IMG/VR virus record: IMGVR_UViG_3300043449_001623
Span: 1 to 30,280 of that record
Length of the DNA: 30,280 nucleotides
Source of the DNA: a virus
Direction: 5' to 3' (one strand)
This document shows positions 12,444-20,832 of this stretch, piece after piece; the stretch's first letter is position 1, and the number at the start of each line of letters is the position of its first letter. A program made the translations under genes and the position numbers. The notes under the pieces are model-generated. The model was not told the origin of the DNA. It saw nothing but the letters and a program-made list of their open reading frames with translations, and did no database searches.

Positions 12444-15400
12444 AGTTCCTCCTCGAGGCGGATGCTAGAGGTACGGACCACCTCTCCGGTATTGCCCTTG
12501 CCGTCCCATTCCTTGCCCTGAACCGTCTCGATGCTGACGTCGGAGACGATGCGCCCGTAGAGGTGAAGATCGGGATGGACGACCATCTGCGTCGTGTTGA
12601 GCGGCACGCGAGGCAGGTACGCGAGGTACACCACGGGCTCGGCGCTCCCATTGAGGTGGTCGACAATCCCGCGGATTAAGCCGGGGCCATCCTTTGCCGC
12701 GGCGACAGGGTCCGGCGTGAACGTCGAGGCCCCGAGGATGTAGTCTGGTTGCGAGGTGGTCATGTCGACGCCGAACTCGCTTTGGTCGACGGCGTCGCTC
12801 CAACCGAACTCGACGGCACGGCGCGAAGGGCCCATCACCTGAGCAGTGCGGCGACCGGAGGAGCCCGTGCGGAGATCCACGTTGGGCTCCGTCGTGAGGC
12901 TGCGACCCCACGAATACCGACGCCCGAACGCGGCCACGTGACCGATGAGGCACACGCCCATCTCGTAGTGAGCCTCGGCCACGGGCTGCACCGGGATCGT
13001 CAGCCGGAAGGCCGAATACTGAGGATCGTTGTTCCAGACGAGGAGCCCGCCCGTCGCCATGAGCGCGCCGGAGGTTCCGGAGATGGCGACCGCCGACACG
13101 TCCCCGTACATGGCGAGGCGCACGTGCTTCGTGGGCTGCTGGGTCCACGCCCCCTCGGTCTGGTATTGGATCGTCCGGACGGGGCCCGCAGCGGTGTCGA
13201 ACGTGAACCGCGCCGAATCCATCATGCCGTGGGGGTACCAATAGACGCCCGTCGAGGGGTTCGTGCTCGAGGGATAGACGAGGTTCCCCCGACGATTCCA
13301 GGCGAGGCCGGACTGTCCCGAGGACGCGTCCCACGTGCCGATAGAGACCCACACACCGAAGGCGTTGCGCCCCTCGAGCGTGGCGGTGCGGAAGTTCGCG
13401 CCGCCGATGTAGAGGGCGCCCATACTGCCCATCGCGGGGGAGACGTTCGCCGCCGTGGTGTCCGTCTCCCATACGAAGACCTGCGAGCTCAACGTGTCCG
13501 CGCTCTGCCACGTGACCGACGGAGACGGGGACTCCAACGCATCGACGCCGTGGCCGTAGCGGGCAGCGATGGTCCATGCGTCGCCGAGAACCGCGGGACC
13601 GCCAACGGCGCGAACCGTCAGACCCTGCGAGAGCGTCAGCGCGCGCGTCGAGAAGTCGCGCCCGTTGATCTCGGCGGGGATACTGAGCTGATGAGGCGAG
13701 GACATCTGCGACGACGCCTGCCACGCCGCATAGCGCCAACTCGAGACGCCCTGCCCCGTCTGCCCGATCTTGATGGACTGCGCCGCGGCGACCACGCCGC
13801 CGTCCGTGAGGGTCGTGTCAACCATGCGGACATAGCCGCGCGAGATGCCGTAAGGCCCGTCGACCTCGTCCACCCACACCGTGCACCGACCCGTCGCCCC
13901 GAGGTTCGACGCCCAGGCGCGGATGTGGACCCACTCCGCCGCCGTGCGGTTGTACGTCATGAGCACCGCGCCCGAGACGTCATCGTAAGCGACGACCGTC
14001 GTCGTCGTGACGCGCACCCGGAGACGGTACGAGGACGTCGAGGAGTGCGCCGTTAGCGTTGTCTCGGTGGCCGTGCCCGAGTCGGTGTCGACCTCCCACA
14101 AGCCCTGCACGGTGTGCGCCGCAGTCAGCGCCGTCGAGCGCGTGTGCGTGTACGTGCGGACCTCGGCGAGCCCCGCGGAGATCTGCATCGCCCCGCCCGT
14201 CAGGGTCGTCGTCGGGGCACCGATGGTCGTCGCGGTCCACCCGAGCGCCGTCGGGGCCCAGAAGGGAATCCACGTCGAGTAATTACCCGCCGAGTAATCC
14301 CCGCCATCCTGTACCGCGGGCAGCATCGGAAGCGTCGCCGCGGTGTACCCGCTCAGGACGGAGTCCCCGAGCTGCGCGTCGTAGGTCGTCGTCGAGTCGA
14401 CAGAATGGATGACATGCAGGGCGCCTGCGTACCAAGCGCACGTCATCGACGCCGGACGCTCGCCCCCGAAGTCGAGGCTATGGACGAGGTTCAGCGCCTG
14501 CCCTAGCACTGTCCACGTCTGCCCATCCGAGCTGCGCGCTGGGCGCACGCGGGAAGCGTTGACCGAGTTTGGCGCGAGGGCGTAGACCTGCCCGTCGTCG
14601 TCCACACTTGCGCATAGCTCGGTATCGTCGCTCAGCTGATTTCCGAGCGTCAGCGTCGAGGCGGGGGCGAGGAGGCCGATCTCTACCGGGGTGATGTCCG
14701 TCCAACGCGAATACGCGCTCCCGAGGCGCTTTGAGAGCGTCTCGGAGTTCGCGCCCCACTGCGACCGCGAAGACCCGCAGTAGACCACGCCGAAGCCGAT
14801 GTCGGGGAGCGCGACCACGTCGTGCGCACCGCCCGTGTGGACCGAGTCAGCGTCCGCACCGGACACGGCCTCGACGAGCGCGAAGGACACGCCGTCGTCC
14901 ACGCTCGCATACTGCCAGAGCGTGTCGGGCACCGTCGCAGCAGAGACGCGGACGGCGAGCACCAAGAGGACCTGCCCACCGTAGTAGGCCGCGCGCAGAC
15001 GGCGTACGGCGGTCGTCGTCGTGTCCACGTAGGCGGGAAGACATGCCGACGCCTGGAGGGCCCACGTCGCGCCGTCGTCCTCGCTCAAGTACGCGCGGAC
15101 CTGCGCGCCCGAGCTGGGGAGATCGTCGTAGTACGCGAGGAGGAGCACGCGGGAGTCGGGCAGATTCACCAGACAGGAGTGAAGGGGCTGACCCGCTACC
15201 GCCCCAGAGACGATGTCGATGCTTGAGGTAGCGCCAGCCTGCGTGCGACGGTGCACGCGGAGCGTCTGCACCGCACCGATCGAGGTGGTCTTCTGCGCGC
15301 TAACGAGGCGCGTCCCGGTCGAGGTGAAGAGCACGTGCGGGTACGTATACAGGTCCGTGCCTGCGCCCGAGGCCCACGTGTGGACCGTGCCGAACCCCGC

Positions 15401-15706
15401 ATAGCCGAGGGGACCGTCCCATCCCTGCCACGCACCGCCCGCCTCGCGCCACACAAAGCCGCCGGCGCGGATCGCGTCGGTGGTCACCGCACCTCCGGCT
15501 CGCGTCGTCTGGACCTCTACTTTGGTTCCGTTGACCTGCGTACCGCCCGTCGAGAGCGTCAGCATGGTGCTCGAGGAAGGGGAGGGGACTCCGGGATTCG
15601 GATCCGCCTGCGTATAGCTCGACCCCGCGCCCGTCGTGCCGGGGCTGAGTCGCGGGTCCCGGATGAAGATGCCCCGGAGAGCGTCCGGCGTGTACGTGGT
15701 CCCCAT
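12440..15706 (-). CDS. Large minor tail protein with Asp-box (BNR) repeats, 1088 aa
   Basis: This is the largest gene. Residues about 120-400 carry Asp-box-like motifs: SEDDGATW at 208-215, SVDDGVSF at 268-275 and SSDGQTW at 392-398. These are the turns that mark sialidase-type beta-propellers and other BNR proteins. Catalytic sialidase residues cannot be assigned, so it may bind glycans rather than cleave them. A middle segment (about 495-640) with alternating strands resembles a LamG/concanavalin-type sandwich, and the C-terminus (VVYLAYLPRVPLNTTQMVVHPDLHLYGRI) resembles the end of distal tail proteins. It lies directly after the tape measure gene. It is probably a tail-tip protein that touches surface polysaccharide. 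Confidence 0.7.
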   Translation of the reverse strand: MGTTYTPDALRGIFIRDPRLSPGTTGAGSSYTQADPNPGVPSPSSSTMLTLSTGGTQVNGTKVEVQTTRAGGAVTTDAIRAGGFVWREAGGAWQGWDGPLGYAGFGTVHTWASGAGTDLYTYPHVLFTSTGTRLVSAQKTTSIGAVQTLRVHRRTQAGATSSIDIVSGAVAGQPLHSCLVNLPDSRVLLLAYYDDLPSSGAQVRAYLSEDDGATWALQASACLPAYVDTTTTAVRRLRAAYYGGQVLLVLAVRVSAATVPDTLWQYASVDDGVSFALVEAVSGADADSVHTGGAHDVVALPDIGFGVVYCGSSRSQWGANSETLSKRLGSAYSRWTDITPVEIGLLAPASTLTLGNQLSDDTELCASVDDDGQVYALAPNSVNASRVRPARSSDGQTWTVLGQALNLVHSLDFGGERPASMTCAWYAGALHVIHSVDSTTTYDAQLGDSVLSGYTAATLPMLPAVQDGGDYSAGNYSTWIPFWAPTALGWTATTIGAPTTTLTGGAMQISAGLAEVRTYTHTRSTALTAAHTVQGLWEVDTDSGTATETTLTAHSSTSSYRLRVRVTTTTVVAYDDVSGAVLMTYNRTAAEWVHIRAWASNLGATGRCTVWVDEVDGPYGISRGYVRMVDTTLTDGGVVAAAQSIKIGQTGQGVSSWRYAAWQASSQMSSPHQLSIPAEINGRDFSTRALTLSQGLTVRAVGGPAVLGDAWTIAARYGHGVDALESPSPSVTWQSADTLSSQVFVWETDTTAANVSPAMGSMGALYIGGANFRTATLEGRNAFGVWVSIGTWDASSGQSGLAWNRRGNLVYPSSTNPSTGVYWYPHGMMDSARFTFDTAAGPVRTIQYQTEGAWTQQPTKHVRLAMYGDVSAVAISGTSGALMATGGLLVWNNDPQYSAFRLTIPVQPVAEAHYEMGVCLIGHVAAFGRRYSWGRSLTTEPNVDLRTGSSGRRTAQVMGPSRRAVEFGWSDAVDQSEFGVDMTTSQPDYILGASTFTPDPVAAAKDGPGLIRGIVDHLNGSAEPVVYLAYLPRVPLNTTQMVVHPDLHLYGRIVSDVSIETVQGKEWDGKGNTGEVVRTSSIRLEEEL

Positions 15707-15709
15707 CGC

Positions 15710-17650
15710 TTAGCTCCTCCGCTGGCCTGCGCGTCCACCCGAGCCTAACGCCCGAGCGAGAGGACCGCGCGTCCGGAGGTTGTCGGACACGAAGCTATCA
15801 AAGACGCGGTGTCGGTAGACCTGCTGGACCATGATGGTCTGTCCGCTTCCCATACCCGCATTCGCCGCGCGGATCGTGTCGTCGCCGAGGGCACGACGTC
15901 CCTGCGGAGAGAGCACGGCCTCCCCGCGGCGAATGACCGCCGAGGCCTCGTCGGGCGAGAAGTCGGCCATACCGCCGCTATGGAAACTCGGACGCGCCGC
16001 GGCGATGGTCGCTACCTGGACCGCGCCACCTGCAGCCGCAAGGCCCGCAGCGATGTAGTTAGGCGCCGGAGGCATCGACAGGGCGTTGATAGTTGCGAGC
16101 GCGGTCGCGGTGAGCGCCTGGGCGAGTTTCGCCGCCTTGTCGATGAGGAAGGCGATCATCGCCTGTTTGCGCTTCTCAGCCACCTCTTCGGCGGCGCGTT
16201 GCTTCTCCGCTTCGGTGGCCTTCTTCCCGAGGGCATCCTGAGCGGCGAGGGCGTCCTCGTAGCCCTGAACCTGTTGATCCAGCTTGTACTGACTGTAGGC
16301 GGCAACCACATCCGCGGCGCCGGTCGCGATCTCTGCACGCTTCGCGTAGAAGGCGATATCTGCCTGAAGCTGCGCCTCTTGAGCCTTCTTTGCATCCTCC
16401 GCCGACTTGACCCGCGCGGCCTCCTCGGCAGCGGCTACCTGCTTCGCGAGGACTTCCTGAGCGCGGGACGTATCGATCTCTGCCCCTTGCTGCGAGAGAG
16501 ACTCGGTGGCTTCCATAAGCGCGACGAGTCGATATTGAAGCTTCTCCGCCTCCGACGACGTCCGCGCGAGCTCCTCCGCCATGATGCGCTCAACCTCGGC
16601 GTTTAGGTCGGTCGCCTCACGCTGAAGCTGGGCAGCGGCGGCGTCTGCCTCCTTGTCGGCGGCGCTCGCCTTGAGCTCGGTACGGAGGTTCTTCGTTGCC
16701 GCGGCGTGCTGCGCCTTTGCGGCCGCTGCCCCCAGCTGCGCGTCTCGAGACTTCTTAGCGGCCTCCGTTGCTACGATGGTCGCCGCGGCAGCGTTCTTCT
16801 CTGCCGTCGCTACCTTCCCGGTAAGGCCCATATAGTCGGTGAGCTTGCGCGTAAGGTCGGAGACCGTGGGTACCTGCGCGCCCATAGCCTCGGCAATCAG
16901 GAGAAGCGGACCCACGCCGCCCATCGCAGCGGTTGCAAGGTCGCCGATGGTCTCCGCGATAGCGGCGGTCTGGTTCTCCGCTGCGAGCGTCTCTGCGGTG
17001 GTCTTCGTAAGCGTGTCCAGGTATTCGCCGAGGCGCTGCCCCGACTGCGCGCGGATGTCAGCCTCGGCGCGCTCAGCATCCGTAATGGCGCCGGTAGCGA
17101 CCGCGAGGTCGAGGGCCGCGACCCGTTGGAGCTCGAGCTCCTGGCGTGCGTAAGCGTTGGCGGTCCCCATCACGCGCGCCGCCTCGGCTTCCGCATCCAT
17201 CTCCGCGCTTAGATGCATGAGCACGGGACCGAGCGTGACTGCCGCCGCGGCAAGGGCGACGAGCGCAGGTGTAGCGAGTCCACCCAGGCTGCCCGCCGCC
17301 ACCTCGCCCACGTCCGCGAGGTCGGCGATACCCTGCCCGACCGACCCGAGGCCGGGAGCGAGCATATCGAGGGCCCCGGCGAGCTTACCCGCCCCGCTGC
17401 CTACGCTTCCGAATCGGTCGCCGAGCTCCTTCCCCGCCTCGCTTGCCTTGCGCGTAGCCTCCTCGGCCTGCTTCATCGCGGCGCGCGTGGCCTTCGCAGC
17501 CGACGCTGCGGCCTTCTCGGCGCGCTTGTAGCCGCGGTCCAGCTCGGCCACCATGAGGCGCGCTTGCTCTGCCGTGATGCCTGGGATGCTCTCGAGCTGG
17601 CGGCGGAGGTCGCCGATGTCGGCGGATACGGTCAGGTTCACATCTGCCAC
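15710..17650 (-). CDS. Tape measure protein, 646 aa
   Basis: The N-terminus (ADVNLTVSADIGDLRRQLESIPG) is the usual tape measure opening. A long Ala/Lys/Glu-rich coiled coil follows at about 40-80 and 290-520, with a hydrophobic stretch (LGGLATPALVALAAAAVTLGPVLM) near 125-147. The C-terminus has the typical SFHSGGMADFSPDEASAVIRRGEAVLSPQGR segment. Tape measures set tail length and pass through the tail at injection. At about 1.5 angstrom per residue this predicts a tail near 95-100 nm. The start is GTG at 17648-17650. Position after the G/GT chaperones supports the call. Confidence 0.9.
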   Translation of the reverse strand: MADVNLTVSADIGDLRRQLESIPGITAEQARLMVAELDRGYKRAEKAAASAAKATRAAMKQAEEATRKASEAGKELGDRFGSVGSGAGKLAGALDMLAPGLGSVGQGIADLADVGEVAAGSLGGLATPALVALAAAAVTLGPVLMHLSAEMDAEAEAARVMGTANAYARQELELQRVAALDLAVATGAITDAERAEADIRAQSGQRLGEYLDTLTKTTAETLAAENQTAAIAETIGDLATAAMGGVGPLLLIAEAMGAQVPTVSDLTRKLTDYMGLTGKVATAEKNAAAATIVATEAAKKSRDAQLGAAAAKAQHAAATKNLRTELKASAADKEADAAAAQLQREATDLNAEVERIMAEELARTSSEAEKLQYRLVALMEATESLSQQGAEIDTSRAQEVLAKQVAAAEEAARVKSAEDAKKAQEAQLQADIAFYAKRAEIATGAADVVAAYSQYKLDQQVQGYEDALAAQDALGKKATEAEKQRAAEEVAEKRKQAMIAFLIDKAAKLAQALTATALATINALSMPPAPNYIAAGLAAAGGAVQVATIAAARPSFHSGGMADFSPDEASAVIRRGEAVLSPQGRRALGDDTIRAANAGMGSGQTIMVQQVYRHRVFDSFVSDNLRTRGPLARALGSGGRAGQRRS

Positions 17651-17653
17651 GGG

Positions 17654-18226
17654 CTAGCCTCCCTTGCGTTTCACCGCGTCCCTTATCGCGCTTGACCCTT
17701 CGCGTTTCAGCTTCGCTCCGAGGGCCTTCCCCGGCTTGATGACCAGCTCTTGCCATAGGTTCCGGCCATCGCTGGCCTTCGGGTTCGGGTACCGCTTGAC
17801 TAGACCGACGGGGCGTCCTTCGGCGAACCTCACGCCGTCGCGCGTCCACTGCTCCGGCAGTTGCCCCGTCTTCCGGTATTGCTTCATCGCCGCCGAGTAT
17901 TCGTCCTTCGTCGCGAGGCGGCTCTTCGTGGAGTTCGCGCCAGGGCGACGGACCATGTACGTTCGGTTCGTCGCCTCGGGCAGCACGACCACCGAGAGCT
18001 TGTCTGGCGTGAGACGCAGCTCATCCTCGATTTTCCCCGTCTCCCCGGTGCGGCGGTCGACCTGCGTGTACCACTCGCCCTCCGAGCTGGTAACGATGGT
18101 CTCGCCGATGGCCGAGAGCTGGTCGCGGACCTCGGCATAGACTGTGTCGACCACGCGCTGAAGGTGCGCCTCCAATGTGCCGGAGAGCTGCGCGGTCACG
18201 TTCCCGTGCTTGACCTTGACCTGCAC
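17654..18226 (-). CDS. Tail-region protein between chaperones and tape measure, 190 aa
   Basis: A basic alpha/beta protein beginning MQVKVKHGNVTAQLSGTLEAHLQRVVDTVY. A RPGANSTKSRLATKDEYSAAMKQYRKTG segment lies in the middle and a KLKREGSSAIRDAVKRKGG tail at the end. An N-terminal helix followed by a basic C-terminus is seen in HK97 gp10-like head-tail joining proteins, but the position after the tail chaperones is unusual for that family, so the name is withheld. The GTG at 18224-18226 shares its first base with the TAG of the T-frame (TAGTG). Confidence 0.6.
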   Translation of the reverse strand: MQVKVKHGNVTAQLSGTLEAHLQRVVDTVYAEVRDQLSAIGETIVTSSEGEWYTQVDRRTGETGKIEDELRLTPDKLSVVVLPEATNRTYMVRRPGANSTKSRLATKDEYSAAMKQYRKTGQLPEQWTRDGVRFAEGRPVGLVKRYPNPKASDGRNLWQELVIKPGKALGAKLKREGSSAIRDAVKRKGG

Positions 18227-18411
18227 TACAACCCCCAGAAGGCTCGCGCCGCTGGGTCTACCGTATCATTCTCGCGGGGTTGGAATACCCGCTTGCGCTT
18301 CTTCGGGGCAGGCTGACGCGCCCTGTACCACCCGAGGACGCGCTCCTGTGTCTCGAGGGGCCAGCGCCAGAAGGCGTCGGGATCGCCGCACCACGTCAGC
18401 CCGATCTCCAT
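18226..18411 (-). CDS. Tail chaperone T segment, made as a -1 frameshift extension (GT)
   Basis: The frame encodes 61 aa from ATG at 18409-18411 (MEIGLTWCGDPDAFWRWPLETQERVLGWYRAR...), but no ribosome-binding site suits this ATG. The frame is open upstream into the G gene, where GGGTTTT at 18447-18453 sits in the correct phase for -1 slippage. A shift there gives a 179-aa fusion: residues 1-106 of G, then YRSADGALDAVAMEIG and the rest. Conserved G/GT pairs in long-tailed phages work this way. GT is thought to load on the tape measure while G coats it, and neither stays in the virion. Confidence 0.85.
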   Translation of the reverse strand: MEIGLTWCGDPDAFWRWPLETQERVLGWYRARQPAPKKRKRVFQPRENDTVDPAARAFWGL

Positions 18412-18413
18412 GG

Positions 18414-18764
18414 CTACGGCGTCGAGGGCTCCGTCGGCGGAGCGGTAAAACCCTCGGCACGCGCGACGGCTTCCTCGGTTGGGACCTCGACGCAGAGGGA
18501 AAGCGCCTTCTGCCCAGCCTCGTAGATGTCGCCCTCGGGGATGCCCAGCGCCATGAGCTCGTCGAAGACCTCACCGCCGTAGGGGAGGGGTTGGTAGGTG
18601 TACTTGGCCTTGAGCGGCTTCCCGCCCCAGCACACCCCCAGGGCGGCACACAGACCGCGCAGCGGGGAGGTGGACATCGCGACGGCGACCTCGCGCCGGA
18701 CCATCGTGGACGGCGGGGCGCGAAGCGTGACGGTGTGGGAACCGAGCTGGACGACAACGGACAT
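18414..18764 (-). CDS. Tail assembly chaperone G
   Basis: The 116-aa product sits between the tail tube and tape measure genes. It starts MSVVVQLGSHTVTLRAPPSTMVRREVAVAM and has helical segments (VFDELMALGIPEGDIYEAGQKAL) like gpG-type chaperones. The ATG at 18762-18764 follows CCGGAGGCTCC. Codons 105-106 are GGT TTT in GAG GGT TTT, a classic X XXY YYZ slippery site, followed after 3 bases by a 6-bp stem. Terminating at the zero-frame TAG (18414-18416) gives G; slipping gives GT. A large hairpin in the gap upstream may lower its expression relative to tail tube protein. Confidence 0.85.
   Translation of the reverse strand: MSVVVQLGSHTVTLRAPPSTMVRREVAVAMSTSPLRGLCAALGVCWGGKPLKAKYTYQPLPYGGEVFDELMALGIPEGDIYEAGQKALSLCVEVPTEEAVARAEGFTAPPTEPSTP
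18428..18453 (-). promoter_or_regulatory. Programmed -1 frameshift signal: slippery GGGTTTT and stem-loop
   Basis: The minus strand reads GAG GGT TTT ACC at codons 104-107 of G. The heptamer is 18453-18447. A stem GCTCCG (18443-18438), loop CCGA, CGGAGC (18433-18428) begins 3 bases later. The -1 frame continues open into the T segment and meets its ATG in frame. Confidence 0.8.
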
Positions 18765-18777
18765 GGAGCCTCCGGAT

Positions 18778-18817
18778 ACTAGAACGCCCCCCAGCCATAG
18801 CCGAGGGGCGTACTAGT
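18778..18817. terminator. Strong hairpin between tail tube and chaperone genes
   Basis: Arms of 13 bases (18778-18790 and 18805-18817) pair with one mismatch around a 14-base loop. No T-run follows on the minus strand, so it is not a textbook intrinsic terminator. Placed directly after the highly expressed tail tube gene, it could attenuate read-through or protect the upstream mRNA 3' end. Confidence 0.5.
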
Positions 18818-18835
18818 TGCACGTTCCGCGACAGG

Positions 18836-19333
18836 TCAGGTCGCGACCACCGCACCGTAGCAAGTGAAATTAATCGTGTAGGAGTTCGGGTCTCCCTCCG
18901 ACACATCCACGGAGTCGATGCGCACGTCGTTGAGCGTGAGGACGTGGTCGGCGGCGTCGCCGAAGTTCGTGCCTTCGACCGTCCAGACGAGCGTCTTGTA
19001 GGTCTTCACGTCGCTACCCGCGATGCTCTGAACGGCGGTGGCGAACGGACCCGACCACGTCGCCAGCGCCCAGAGGGTTTTCTCGGCGGATCGGAGGTCC
19101 GTGAAGTGGGCCGAGAACGATCCACTGGGAAACGACCGCGACGTCTTCCTGAGCGTACCCAGCTCCCCCCTGTCCAAGTAGACAGTCGTTTCCGAGTTGC
19201 CTTCGTTGCTGCCCGTCAGAGTGAAGTCTCCAGACTCATACTGCACGGTCAGGCTGATCGGGGTGGGCGTGGTGGCGTCGGAGACGACCAGGGTCCCGTC
19301 CCGAAAGTTCTTCACTACCGCAGATACACTCAT
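18836..19333 (-). CDS. Major tail tube protein, 165 aa
   Basis: The protein is beta-rich and follows the common tail tube scheme: SAVVKNFRDGTLVVSDATTP, then PISLTVQYESGDFTLTG, a ESGNE-like loop, FTDLRSAEKTLWALATW, and a final DHVLTLNDVRIDSVDVSEGDPNSYTINFTCYG. The last segment is typical of tube proteins, where a strand and loop build the ring interface. Length and position between the terminator/connector genes and the G/GT chaperones agree. The ATG is at 19331-19333. A 70-bp gap with a strong hairpin follows the gene, as often seen after abundant structural genes. Confidence 0.75.
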   Translation of the reverse strand: MSVSAVVKNFRDGTLVVSDATTPTPISLTVQYESGDFTLTGSNEGNSETTVYLDRGELGTLRKTSRSFPSGSFSAHFTDLRSAEKTLWALATWSGPFATAVQSIAGSDVKTYKTLVWTVEGTNFGDAADHVLTLNDVRIDSVDVSEGDPNSYTINFTCYGAVVAT

Positions 19334-19345
19334 GATTTCGACCCC

Positions 19346-19804
19346 TTACGAGATTGGGAGAGCGTGAAGGACGAGGAAGGTCGCCGTACCGAGGAACCAC
19401 TCCCCGCTATCGGTCACCTCCGTAGTAACCGTCTGGAGCTGGACCTTGAGCTCGAGGGGCCACGTCGACGTATAGGCCTCGCACGCCGCGATGAGCTCCT
19501 GTCCGGCGGCCTCGCCCTCGTCGCGCGACGTGGTCTGGTCCTTCATCCGCAGGCAATAGGCCCAGCGCACGACGACGGACGTCTCGACGAGGAGGCCCTG
19601 TCCAGGACGCCCGCGGTAGCCGTTACCCGTGCCGCCCATACGGTTGTTCGTGTCGCCGAGGCCGACGGCGTAGATCTTCCCGGTGCCCATCAAGCCCTGC
19701 GCGTCGCGACCGAAGACGTCCGCGGCGAAGCGCGAGCGCGTCCAGCCGGAGAGCGCCCCGACCTGTCCGTCGAAGGCGGCGCGAACCTCTGCGCGGGTCT
19801 TCAC
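19346..19804 (-). CDS. Tail terminator / head-tail completion protein, 152 aa
   Basis: A mixed alpha/beta protein beginning MKTRAEVRAAFDGQVGALSGW, with GQGLLVETSVVVRWAYCLRMKDQ in the centre, EAAGQELIAACEAYTS as a helix and LQTVTTEVTDSGEWFLGTATFLVLHAL at the end. The central outer strand, helix and final strand pair are the pattern of gpU-like terminators and related connector proteins. It precedes the tail tube gene, where terminators are normally encoded. The start is GTG at 19802-19804, overlapping the stop of the upstream gene (GTGA). Assignment is by order and secondary structure pattern. Confidence 0.6.
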   Translation of the reverse strand: MKTRAEVRAAFDGQVGALSGWTRSRFAADVFGRDAQGLMGTGKIYAVGLGDTNNRMGGTGNGYRGRPGQGLLVETSVVVRWAYCLRMKDQTTSRDEGEAAGQELIAACEAYTSTWPLELKVQLQTVTTEVTDSGEWFLGTATFLVLHALPIS

Positions 19805-20571
19805 GACCGGAGGCCTCGCCAGCCCATCGGGTACTCGACGCCCGTGGAACCGAGCCAGAGCGTGGGGCTACCAGAGTTCCGACGATCCACGTTTACGACG
19901 TTCTCGTCGGTCGTGTCGTAGTGGAACGTGAGCTGCTGCCACGCGTTCTCATATGCCTGTCCGTAGGAGTCCGCGAGCTGCTGGTAGCGCGAGGTATCGC
20001 CCGCCGAGGTGGCGTAGTCCTGCCACACCAGGTGAAGCGTGAGGCACACGTGCGCCTCGCGGAACGCCGCGGGGGACATCACCAAGTAGGGGCGCTTGCC
20101 GCCACTAATGAGGCGGTTCTCAATCATGCAGAAGGCTTCGTCCAGGTAGTCCTGGTACGAGGTGACGCCCGCCTCGCGAAGCTGCCCGAGGTCGCGGTGG
20201 CGACGGAGCAGGTCGATATCCGAGATGACGGGGTACAGACGGCGACGGACAAGCGCGCCGTCTCGACGGAAGACGTGGGCGACGCCGTCGGGCATCGTCA
20301 GTGTCCACTCAACGAGCCACCCGTCCTCGAGGACGAGCGACCCGATAGAGGCCGCGGGGATCGTGTAGCTCGCCACGCTCCCCGCGATGGTGACCACGGC
20401 GGCGTTTACCACCGCGGCCTGATCGGCCTTGTAGACCGACACGGTCCCCGACACGGGCGCGACCAGCGCACCGTTCCGATAGACCGGAGCGGTGATCTTG
20501 TTGTCGCGACCACGCTCGATGAACTCCGGAATGGAGAACCGCGGCGCGTATTCCGTGTCGGCGCTCGACAT
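19801..20571 (-). CDS. Head-tail connector / adaptor-like protein, 256 aa
   Basis: Two parts are visible. The N-terminal 110 residues are beta-rich (APVYRNGALVAPVSGTVSVYKADQAAVVNAAVVTIAG). The C-terminal part is helical (ISDIDLLRRHRDLGQLREAGVTSYQDYLDEAFCMIENRLI, then AAFREAHVCLTLHLVWQDYATSAG and YQQLADSYGQAYENAWQQL). The second part looks like helical-bundle adaptor proteins that join portal to tail, which often contain a YxxLAxxYxxxxxxAW helix. Its ATG shares one base with the upstream TGA. It lies two genes before the tail tube. Confidence 0.6.
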   Translation of the reverse strand: MSSADTEYAPRFSIPEFIERGRDNKITAPVYRNGALVAPVSGTVSVYKADQAAVVNAAVVTIAGSVASYTIPAASIGSLVLEDGWLVEWTLTMPDGVAHVFRRDGALVRRRLYPVISDIDLLRRHRDLGQLREAGVTSYQDYLDEAFCMIENRLISGGKRPYLVMSPAAFREAHVCLTLHLVWQDYATSAGDTSRYQQLADSYGQAYENAWQQLTFHYDTTDENVVNVDRRNSGSPTLWLGSTGVEYPMGWRGLRS

Positions 20572-20807
20572 CAGGTCGCGCCCTTCATCGCCACCCAGCT
20601 ACCACCGATGCGGGCGTAGATCGCCTCATCGGCGGTCGTCCCGTTCGTCCGGAGGTAGATGCTGCCGTTGGGCTCGGTGGCCGTCGGGGCACCGGAGCCA
20701 GACGTCACGGTCGGCGCCACGACGGGGTCCTGACCTGCGGTGGACTTGACGATGTAGCCGAGGGCGGCGACGCCGCTGCGCATGTTCTGGGAGGTCTTGA
20801 CGGCCAT
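20571..20807 (-). CDS. Small virion-type protein, 78 aa
   Basis: Starts MAVKTSQNMRSGVAALGYIVKS and contains SGSGAPTATEPNGSIYLRTNGTTADEAIYARIGGSWVAM. The APT...PNGSIYLRT-G...YxRxGGSWxxM pattern recurs in phage head-fibre and tail proteins, usually as a small beta module. Here it stands alone, immediately after the head genes, so a capsid fibre or decoration protein is plausible. The ATG is at 20805-20807 with GGAG upstream. A perfect 9-10-bp tandem repeat, TGCTAGCGGG, lies in the 25-bp gap before it. Confidence 0.65.
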   Translation of the reverse strand: MAVKTSQNMRSGVAALGYIVKSTAGQDPVVAPTVTSGSGAPTATEPNGSIYLRTNGTTADEAIYARIGGSWVAMKGAT

Positions 20808-20832
20808 CGGGGGGCTCCGATGCTAGCGGGTG

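Noticed and set aside
12749-14056. 435-codon plus-strand frame, Arg/His-rich
   Set aside because: Antisense shadow of the 1088-aa tail gene in high-GC DNA. Its composition is unlike any protein family.
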